Source of the DNA: Gaeumannomyces sp. JS-464
Taxonomy: Eukaryota; Ascomycota; Sordariomycetes; Magnaporthales; Magnaporthaceae
Length of the DNA: 64,000 bases
Reading direction: 5' to 3'
Assembly (NCBI GenBank): GCA_002197995.1
Contig: NGZR01000001.1
Coordinates: 10,807,501 to 10,871,500 of the forward strand
Below are positions 56,338 through 64,000 of the stretch, in pieces (within the stretch, counting starts at the first letter, position 1; the number at the start of each line of letters is the position of its first letter). Below the pieces are notes generated by a model that was not told where the DNA came from, did not search any database, and saw nothing but the letters and a program-made list of their open reading frames with translations. The position numbers were made by a program, and so were the translations under genes.

Positions 56338-58182
56338 TAACGTGTTTTATTACCAAGTCGGACAATTTTAAACGCGACGCGTTTTGTTAACTTCCTACCC
56401 ATATATTTTAATACAAACGCGATAAATTCGTTATCCAAAAATCCAAAGTAATCCTTACTTTACTAAAAAGCAATAAAAATAATTTAAAGCTTAGCACCCG
56501 TATTGCAGCAAAGCTTTATAATATCCCCATTTTATTAAGCGACCGACGTCGCGGCCGACTTGCTCGATGCGACAGCAAGCTTAACTTTCGGAAATTAACG
56601 GAATTCGAAAAGGAAGCGCTTATTAAGTACATACTTAAGCTGGATTTTCGCGCATTCCCTCCCCGGCATTTTGGTGTTAAAAATATGGCCAACCGATTGC
56701 TTACCGAACGCGACGCGCGCGCCGTCGGTAAATGCTGGGTCGAAAAGTTCGTTAAACGCCGCCTAAAGCTCGGTACGCGCTGAATTCGAAAATACGATTA
56801 TTAAAAAGCCAAATGCGAAAATTCCCAAGCTCTTTTTACCTAGTTCGACTTTATACGGAACATTATGGCCAAATATGGCATTTTAAATAACGACATTTAC
56901 AACTTCGCGAAACCGGCTTTTTTATAAGCATAATCGCCGCCGTTATGGTTATTACAATATCGAAAGGCCGTAATAAAGCAAAGCTGGTCCAGTTTAGCAA
57001 CCGGGAATAGGTTATAGTTATCCAAAAGGTTAATTGTTACGGTTAAGCGATTTTTTCTTTTATTATAGTTAAAAAGCAGTACAACCTGGCCAATTGGTAT
57101 TCGGAAACCGGCTTTTTACGCGACTAAGTCATTTTAATAAATGCTAATAAGTGAATTACGAATAAGCTCGGCCTAAAATGGATTTAGCATTTCGATAAAC
57201 ACATTACATCGCGCGTAAAAGGCCCCTATCGTTTGTTAATGCTAGACGGATACGAAAGCCACCATTCGACGGATTTCGAGCTTTATTACTAAAAACATAA
57301 CATTATTACGTTTTATATACCTTTATATTCGTTTTACTTTTTTTAACCGCTTAACGTTAAGTGTTTCGGCTTTTTAAAAAAAGCGTACGGTTAAAAAATC
57401 GAAAACCTAATAAAGTTATACGTTAGCTACGTAATTAAAGTCGAATTCCTTTCGGCGTTTAAAGCGGCATTTTTCGACTTTATAACCGAAGGAAATATTT
57501 AAAAAGGTTTTCGAAAAGCTAGCTTTGCTCTTTTTAATCCGGTTTCGGTTTTAAAAAGGCTAAATGTAAAGCTACGAACTTTAACTCCCTCGAGAACGCT
57601 TTTAAGCGACCCCGAATTTTGGATTTCCAAAACGCCCGAACAGTTAAAAAAGCAACTTCGCAATCCGAATATATTAAAACTCGGATTTCCAATTACCGAA
57701 GTAGCTTTCCGATACCGATGCTAACGGTTGTAAACCAGCTTGCCAAAGGGACGAGTTTAATTATGCATTAAATGGCCCTTTTTAAAGCCGAAATTACTTC
57801 GCTACGTAAGGCGAACGAGGCATTAAGCAAACGCCGGAGGGCCAAAAAAACACGTGTTCGACAAAAAGGGTTACATATTGTCGAAGAAATACGAAATGCT
57901 TTAAACCAAAAGGAGCTGGATGGATAGCTATAGCAAAAAATGCGCGACTATGGGGGTTAAAAAGAGGGCGATAACAACTCGTTAGCGATGTGGCATTTGC
58001 GGTAAAAACCGGACACAATGCGCGCATTTGCCAAATGGAAATAAAAATGTTTAATGTATATAATTCCGAATAGTTTAAATGAATTTTTGCCGTTGTTTAG
58101 TTAGCATGTGCGTCGATTAACCGGAGGTTAGGGTTTGGTGTTCGACTTGGTAATATGTCCGACTTGGTAATGAACTACGATA
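56338..58182 (+). mobile_element. Fot1/pogo-type transposon P7 (1845 bp), plus orientation
   Basis: Starts TAACGTGTTTTATTACCAAG and ends GGTAATGAACTACGATA. The inner unit at both ends is ATTACCAAGTCGGACA, the same subtype as the right end of P1. It is the only pogo copy in the window with the transposase on the plus strand. Inserted at a TA in the 3' LTR of G4. Confidence 0.9.
56570..58050 (+). pseudogene. P7 transposase, broken
   Basis: Plus-strand DNA-binding part from about 56590 (around GTTAAAAATATGGCCAACCG = V-K-N-M-A-N-R). Catalytic region around 56.9-57.4 kb, with L-L-M-L-D-G-Y-E-S-H-H-S-T-D-F-E at about 57235-57282, the first Asp motif with neighbours well kept. C-terminal coiled-coil, then R-C-G-I-C-G-K near 57985-58010, where an extra A shifts the frame inside the zinc knuckle. 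Stops and shifts make it inactive. Confidence 0.85.
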
Positions 58183-58639
58183 TATATTTAGCGGGGATAT
58201 GTTAATTAAAAGCATAGCTAATATACTTAAATAAAAAAGGCGAATGGATGGTTATTATAAAAAGGAAAGATTTTTTATTATCCTAAATAAGCTTAACTAA
58301 AACTCCGGCATTAGTTAACCTAAGTTAGCTTTTAAGCATCCCTTAAGGTAAGCAATTAAATTATCCTTTTAAATTACGTGTTTTTTTGTTTACCAGCATT
58401 AGCGATACTGTTTTTTCCACCTTCCAGGTGCTTTACTTTAAAAGCAAACCTTTAATTATAATAGCTACAACCGTACAGCAAAATGAAAGGAATAAAAAGG
58501 GGGCGGTTTTTTGTAAAAAAGGCTTAATCCCGCCCTTTTATAAAAGGAAGGTTACGTAACATTACTTTTTATTAAAGCTGGATTTGTGGATTTATAACAA
58601 AGTAACAAATACAAAAGGGAAAAAACATTAGGATTTACA

Positions 58640-58853
58640 GGGATAAAAAAAGAAGGGTTTTTTACTGTCCTAAATAGTTTTAACTAAAGCTTCGGCATTA
58701 GTTAACCTAAGTTAGCTTTAAAGCACCTTTTTAGGCAAGCAATTAAACTACTATTACCAAATTACCCAAATCCGCTAAAAACTACCTAACAAGCGTACTG
58801 TTCGAGCACTTTTTTTTAAGTGTCCTACTTTAAAAGCAAAAGCTTGTTTGTAA
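58640..58853 (+). repeat. LTR fragment of the G2/G3/G4 group
   Basis: Has the shared blocks CATTAGTTAACCTAAGTTAG and TACTTTAAAAGCAAAAGCTT, ending GTTTGTAATA at 58853, the complement of the G2 LTR start. Sequence to its left (58490-58640) resembles the other LTR half only loosely; no partner or clear duplication found. Probably a decayed solo LTR. Confidence 0.65.
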
Positions 58854-59622
58854 TACTATAAATCCGTTCCTTTCCATTTTGCCCGTATATTGTAGCTGGA
58901 AAAGCGGCTTTTTAAGCTTCGTAATAGCTCCGGATAAAGCGCCGCATTCCCACCATTATTAACGTGCAAAATTAAGCTAATATATTAATTTAAACGTGGT
59001 AAACGGCTTTAAAAAAGAAAAAAAGAGATAAATTAAAGGGTTGTAATACGTAAAAGGTATAAAAAGGCGAATTTAAAAAAACGTGCTTTTTAAAACAAAG
59101 GGCTATAAACCGCTTTATAACGTGCGAGCCGTGGTTGTTAAAAGTTAACAATTTAGATTTTTTGCGGTTCGCTTTAAAGGCTGGTAGGAAAACCTTTTAG
59201 AACTACCCTACGGCCGTCGCGTTATTTGTTTAGCCGTTTTTTATTACAAGATATTACCAATCCTTTTAAAGCTTTTTTTTATTAAAAAACCATTACGCTT
59301 GTATTAATTTCCTTTTAAAAATAAAAAAGGGAAAATGGACGTTAGCAGTAGCAAAAACGCATTCGATTATCGTGGTCCAAGGTTTTTAGCCAGGCATTTA
59401 ACGTGTAAAAAATGTATCCCCCGACGGCTTACAACCAGGTGTTACAACCAACGGAAAAACAAACCTAAAAAGGAAAGCCAAGCGGGGCGGTTGCCCCGTA
59501 TTAACAACAAACGCGAAGACCGGGCACGCAACTGCGGGTCGCTATATTTGCTATGTTCGCTATATCGGTGTGGGACATAGCTAACATAACCACCGTGTTT
59601 AAAAAAACACCAGGTTAAAACA
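58854..59622. other. No gene identified
   Basis: Mixed, partly RIPed sequence. A plus-strand frame from ATG 59335 to 59580 (MDVSSSKNAFDYRGPRFLAR...) has an arginine- and cysteine-rich stretch but no known domain, and I do not call it a gene. Confidence 0.4.
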
Positions 59623-59731
<109 letters not shown>

Positions 59732-60829
59732 TATTTAACGTCGGCAAAGTTGGGAACTACCAGTCCCTGCTTTTCAAAAGGCATACGACGTGCTAACGCT
59801 ACCTAAGCTTAACATTAAGCTACATGTTACTATCGAAGCGGCTAACAAATTAAACCATAAGGCAAGCAAAAACCTACTTAAAGCACACGAAGTTCGGGCC
59901 GCATTCCGGCGCTCTTTGTTAGTAAGCGGGCAATAGGCAAAAGGGCGAATACGCCGGGGCGTTATAAGCGCTGCTGTTAGTGGTAGTGAAAGCAATCGGC
60001 CGGCAAAGTGCCGGGAAGTGTAAGGCCGGGTGTAAGCGAGGGGTACTGTTATAATCCACCTTTAAGCCCGGCTAAAGAAAAAAATCGGGGGTTAAAGAGC
60101 TTATTCCCAGCCTAAAATGCTTTTTATATATTTATCGCGTGTTAACGATACGCTGCGCGGTTTGCCAATCGTAGGACGATCGAAGCCGTGCACGATACGG
60201 GTAATAAATAAAACCGCTTAAAATTTTAAAAATTTTGCGCGTGCGTGCTTATACAGCAGGCCAAACTTGCGCCGTGCGTATCGTGGGTAAGGTTAATTAA
60301 AAAGGAGTTGCGTAGATGGTAAGGACGAGGAGTCCTGAAAATGGCGGGGGACGGCGGCGGGCGGGCCGGCTATTTGTTTAATATGTTTTAACTGCTTGCC
60401 GGCTTGCAGTCTTTTTGTACATTTCGGAATCGTTTCGGCTCGGTGTGCAAAGCGAAAGCGAAAAAAAAAGTTAAAAGGCGGTTAACCTGGTAATGCGTGG
60501 AAGTTAAAACAACGAATGTTGAAAAATAGCGCGCGTAAAACGCGTTTTGGGTTATAAAAGGTGCAGGCTTACCCATTAGCTGGCAATAGGCACTTCGAAC
60601 TTTTGCCAGCCTACTTTTTTTACATTTTTAGCCCAGTTGCGTCGTCGTCGTCGTTATTAAAAAAACGCCGGCGAACGCGGGTAAAATAAAGCCAATTGGC
60701 TTATTAAAGCCCACATAGCGTTTTCGACTTATTTTAGTAAAACTAGTACCAAAAATGGCCGTGTTTTTTAGCGACACTTTAATAGCGGGTCCGATAAGAA
60801 GAATTTTTTAAAGGAAGGTGCAGGTTAAA
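59732..60829. other. Moderate-GC stretch with one legible plus-strand coding remnant
   Basis: From about 59780 to 60030 the plus strand reads AYDVLTLPKLNIKLHVTIEA and on through a Lys/Arg-rich part to a TAG at a likely Gln. It looks like the helical C-terminal part of some transposase, but I cannot name it. The rest (60050-60830), including a GTCGTCGTCGTCGTT run near 60639-60653, holds nothing I recognise. Confidence 0.3.
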
Positions 60830-61043
60830 ATAAACGAGTATAAAAAAGGATGGGTTTTTTACGGTTTTAAATAGCTTTAATTAAAGCTTCGAAATTAATT
60901 AACTTAAGTTAGCTCCTAAGCATTTTTTAAAGCAAGCAATTAAATTGTCCTTTTAAGTTACGTGTTTTTTTATTTCCGAAATTAGCAATACTGTTTTTAC
61001 CACCCCGAAGTGCTTTACTTTAAAAGCAAACCCCTAATTGCAA
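60830..61043 (+). repeat. LTR fragment of the G3-type group
   Basis: Carries TTAATTAACTTAAGTTAGC, the TTACGTGTTTTTTTATTTCC block and CTTTACTTTAAAAGCAAACC, ending AATTGCAACA at 61043, like the ends of G3 and G4 LTRs in plus orientation. The 5' half is not recognisable. Confidence 0.65.
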
Positions 61044-61895
61044 CAGCTTGCGCTGCTTTTACGAGCTTATTGCACTGCATAAAGCTTAGCGGCGCGACTT
61101 GCAAGCCTTTAGCTTGCAAATCGCCGCCGTAAATAGCCTTTGGCTGCGCCCGGGCAGTCGTTTCGCAAAAAACCCTTTATTACGGGTTAAAAAGCCGGTT
61201 AAGGTTAAAAAAGGCCGGCTTTTAAACGGCGGCCCGTTTAACGAAACGCCGGCGGCAAAGCCTTACACCCGCGCCCGCACGGGTATACAGGCCAGCGCAA
61301 AGCGGGATTACTCCCAATACGAATTAAAGGCTTTTTTAAAAGCACCTAACGAAGTCGGCGAGGTTAAAAGTCCCGTTTTTACGCTCGGTACTTTTTTACT
61401 TTTAACGCCGGCCTTCCCGCTTTTAACGCCGGCTTTCCTGCTTTTAAAGTTAGCTGGAAGGGCTTTCGCGCCCTTTCCAACGCTTGCACCGGCTTTTGGC
61501 GAGTTTTTTAATACTTTTGCGAGCTTTTAAGCCTTTTTATAGCCTTAAATAAACGGCTTTAACACCGTGCCCCAGCACTTTTCCTATGTAATTTAGCGGT
61601 TTAACACCGCGTTTTTACTCGTTTATTAATAAATTGCCCGTAGCGATAACTTTTATTTGCTTTCTTTTTATTAATTGCACGCCTGCTTGCATTAAAGCCC
61701 ATGTTTCGTTTTTATAAACGCGTTATAAAAAATTGCATAGCGGCCGATATTAAGGTGGGGGTGGGTGCAAAAGCAAAAAGGTGGGTGGTCCGGAAAAGCC
61801 TTTTATTAAACGGTTAGTTAAAATACATTAATTTTTACTACAAATTGCGTAATAGCCTATGTACCGTTACCTTTTAGCCTATACCTTAGCTTACC
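61044..61895. other. GC-richer stretch with an untypical open frame
   Basis: A plus-strand frame from a TTG at 61099 to 61530 (143 codons) has no good ATG near its start; it contains a Lys-rich part and a tandem L-L-T-P-A-F motif produced by repeated CTTTTAACGCCGGC units (61397-61442). It may be chance or the antisense of a decayed Ala/Lys-rich gene. After 61530 only AT-rich DNA. Confidence 0.3.
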
Positions 61896-62342
61896 TGTTA
61901 CAATTAAAGGTTTGCTTTTAAAGTAAAGCACTTCGGGGGTGGAAAGGATAGTATCGCTAATTTGGTTAACAAAAAAAACGTAACTTAAAAGGATAATTTA
62001 ATTGCTTGCCTTAAGAAATGCCTAAAAGCTAACTTAAGTTAACTAATGCCGAAGTTTTAATTAAAACTGCCTAAAATAATAAAAAATCCATCCTTTATAT
62101 ACACGCTGCCTTTTACCTTATATTAGGTTAAATTCATAGCTTTATTCCAAATCCACAAATCCCTTTTGGATTTATCGCTTTGTTATAAATCCACAAATCC
62201 TTTTTGGATTTATTGCTTTGTTATAAATTTACAAATCCCTTTTGGTTTACGTAACTCCACGTGATTAAAGCGGGGCGAAAGCACTATTTCGAAGCTCTTT
62301 TTTGCTTTGCTATCTTAAAAGGCTTGCATGCTAGTCGTAATA
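61896..62342 (-). repeat. 3' LTR of G5 with three internal repeat units
   Basis: 447 bp. A unit of about 42 bp (AAATCCACAAATCCYTTTTG then GATTTATYGCTTTGTTAT) is repeated about three times at 62148-62244, the same place as the tandem repeat in the G2 LTR. Preceding five bases TTACC may be the target duplication; the other end is outside. Confidence 0.82.
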
Positions 62343-63010
62343 TTAGGTTTCCCCTTTTAAGCTAAATCTTTTTAGCCACGTTTTATCGCCCCGCCTTTTG
62401 TTAATAGTAAATACTTTCTTTTTTTACCATCTTTTTTCCTTTTTTTGTTTAACAAAATGTTTGGCCGGGTACGAAAACGTTTTTTCGCGAAAAAAACCGT
62501 TAATCGTAAAAAGCTTTTAGCGGTTATTTTCTTTAACTGCTACGAAATGCCTTCCTATTCGTACTATTACGAGGTTTTAAAGCGTGAAAAGTGTAAAGCC
62601 TTTTTTTAAAACTCGTTTTAATACGTGGAATGTTTTCGGATTAATCGCTCGGGGTGCGACGTTTTAAAGCCTTTTCTTTTCGAACTTTGGAATATCGTCG
62701 TCCAGCATTTTAAATTTAAAGCTAAATTGGAAAAAGCGGAGGAAAAAGTTTTTCGTTTTCGGGAATAAAAACGAATGTGGCTAGAAAAATAATACGCGCG
62801 GTGCGTCGCGGTATTAACTCGGTGGAAAAATTAAAGCGTATTAAGCGGGAGGAGGCCGATTAAGCATCCCGCTAAGCTGCCTCGCATTTCGAACCCTTTA
62901 TAGCTTTTTCCATTCTTTCCGATTAGCAAATGCTTAAAGTTAATCCTAATTTAAACCTGTTTGCCTTTTTTAATTAAAGTAAGTTATAATTTTTTTTAAT
63001 AATATTTTTA

Positions 63011-63080
63011 AGTTTTGTAGCGCATTAAGCGTGGTTTTAGTTTTCCTGCCGAAATTTCGGGTTCGAATCCCGGCACGACC
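63011..63080 (+). tRNA. tRNA-like sequence, degenerate (possible pseudogene)
   Basis: 70 nt ending in a good T-arm (TCGGGTTCGAATCCCGG) and CACGACC, which could pair with a 5' end AGTTTTG if two C-to-T and one G-to-A changes are undone. A D-stem GCGC/GCGT is possible, but its loop is too short and no regular anticodon stem forms. No isotype called. Confidence 0.3.
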
Positions 63081-63196
63081 GTGTTAAAAAGGCTTTAATG
63101 GAACGTTCCGTCCGAGCTTTGCTTGGTTTTTTTTTGCTAACCGTTCGGCGTAAACTTCTTTACTTTATTTGGTTCCGGTAAATGCTGCTTCCTTTT

Positions 63197-63267
63197 AACC
63201 TAATAGTAAAACGGTATTATTTATAACACCCATTTTATAAATCCCGAGTTCGACTTCCGGTTAGGCT
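63197..63267 (+). tRNA. tRNA-like sequence, degenerate (possible pseudogene)
   Basis: 71 nt. Acceptor AACCTAA against TTAGGCT (one mismatch, explicable by G-to-A), D-stem GTAA/TTAT with GG in the loop, a stem ATTTATAA/TTATAAAT enclosing CACCCATT, and a T-loop GTTCGACT. The anticodon is not certain. It lies 116 bp after the first tRNA-like sequence. Confidence 0.35.
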
Positions 63268-64000
63268 AAAAGGATTGGCGGTTTTTTTTGGAAATATCGC
63301 GGGTGTTTTTAAAAAAAAATCGTCGCTTTTCCGTTTTTTTTACTAGTTAACCTTTTTATAATTATTTTAGCTAATATTTTCGTAAAGTGTTTTAACAATT
63401 TTTAAAGTTGGTTTTTTTTTCCCACGTGTTTTTTTCATAGCCGTACCTTTTCCATTTAACTAAATACTTTTTAAACTTATATTTTGGCTTATAATTTAAA
63501 AATTTTTCAATTTCGTATTTTTATTTTAAGTCGATTTCCATTAACTTATCGTTTTTAAAGCTTAATAGCGTTATTTCAAATAGGGAAATATGAAAAACCA
63601 GGTGGGATTTTATAATCGATAGTAATCGGAATTTGTAATTTATATCCAAAACCTTTTTTAATATTTTAAAAAGTCCTAATTTTTTATAGTTTAGCTTATC
63701 GCTCGGTCGTTTTATTTTAATATTTTGTTAAAAAAGATAAACGCTATCCCTTTTTTTAAAAATCGATTTTTCGATTTTTTTTTTATTTACTTAAGTAATT
63801 ATATAGTATCGTAGCTTTTTTAGCTTTGTTTAAAAATGTTTATGCAATTTAGTAAACTCCGTTATTTATATTTCCGCTATTAAGGCATATTTTCCTGCCT
63901 TAGGTTTTTTATAACGATATTAACATAAACCTATAGTTTGTATAAAACGGTATAGTTTTTTATGCTTTTATAAATTAAGCTGTTATAAGCGAACTAAGCT

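Larger units (their letters stand above)
52254..58463 (+). mobile_element. Ty3/Gypsy element G4, internally deleted, carrying a Copia-like element and pogo P7
   Basis: Begins TGTTACGACCGAATCCCC at 52254; the 3' LTR begins TGTTACGACCGAATTTTT at 56164 and ends AATTATAATA at 58463. Perfect target duplication GCTAC (52249-52253, 58464-58468). Without C1 and P7 only about 2.7 kb remain: part of the 5' LTR, integrase, chromodomain, 3' LTR. Gag, protease, RT and RNase H are missing. Only the first ~110 bp of the two LTRs align, so the deletion or a rearrangement removed most of the 5' LTR. Confidence 0.82.
56164..58463 (+). repeat. 3' LTR of G4, split by pogo P7
   Basis: LTR pieces 56164-56337 and 58183-58463 (about 455 bp in all). 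The right piece holds the blocks common to this LTR group: TTAGTTAACCTAAGTTAGC, then TTTACTTTAAAAGCAAACC, in plus orientation. Before it, GCGGGGATAT occurs on both sides of P7. Confidence 0.8.
61896..64000 (-). mobile_element. Ty3/Gypsy element G5, cut by the window end
   Basis: Left (3') LTR at 61896-62342 (TGTTACAATTAAAGG...GTCGTAATA), then the same polypurine tract as in G2 (TTAGGTTTCCCCTTTTAAGC on the plus strand) and interior like the 3' part of G2. The post-integrase block is recognisable near 63700-63780. The minus-strand coding region continues beyond 64000. RIPed. Confidence 0.85.

Overview
The window looks like a transposon graveyard from a filamentous ascomycete (probably a Sordariomycete-type genome; this is inference). 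About 45 kb on the left and 10 kb on the right are very AT-rich. They are full of TpA, poor in CpA/TpG, yet still rich in CpG, which is the signature of repeat-induced point mutation (RIP). In these parts almost every open frame is a broken transposon gene, with Trp codons turned to stops and Gln codons turned to TAA/TAG. Between them, at about 46.2-51.5 kb, lies a GC-rich island with ordinary fungal gene structure.

Layout. 1-5763: two direct copies of an unidentified repeat (R1). 5764-14904: a Fot1/pogo DNA transposon (P1) split by a complete Ty3/Gypsy element (G1). About 15.35-45.565 kb: one 1.86-kb pogo element (P3) blown up to 30 kb by nested insertions. P3 holds a foldback MITE, Gypsy G2 (itself split by pogo P2), a solo LTR, and pogo P4. 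P4 holds another MITE and Gypsy G3. G3 in turn holds pogo P5, a MITE, a second Gypsy lineage (G6), a fourth MITE and pogo P6. Target-site duplications and net lengths agree: P1, P2, P4, P5 and P6 each come to 1.86-1.87 kb once insertions are removed, and G2 and G3 each to about 7.07 kb.

GC island. A kelch-type secreted protein gene with two short introns runs on the minus strand and loses its reading frame towards the RIPed boundary. Next is an intron-less minus-strand gene for a CoA-disulfide-reductase-like flavoprotein fused to a C-terminal rhodanese domain. A divergently transcribed gene for an unrecognised protein made of two similar halves follows, with about 0.9 kb between the two starts. 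The flavoprotein gene and its neighbour carry single-base indels, mostly in short homopolymers. These are either assembly errors or young pseudogenization.

Right side. Gypsy G4 (52254-58463, TSD GCTAC) has lost its RT and keeps only integrase and chromodomain. Inside it are a 1.65-kb Copia-like element that encodes only Gag (52472-54120, TSD AGTTA) and a plus-strand pogo copy, P7. Farther right are LTR fragments, a pure 27-unit AAGT microsatellite, and the start of another Gypsy (G5) that runs off the window and contains two tRNA-like sequences.

No CRISPR array, rRNA or prokaryotic operon was seen. The genes of the island do not form an obvious pathway cluster.
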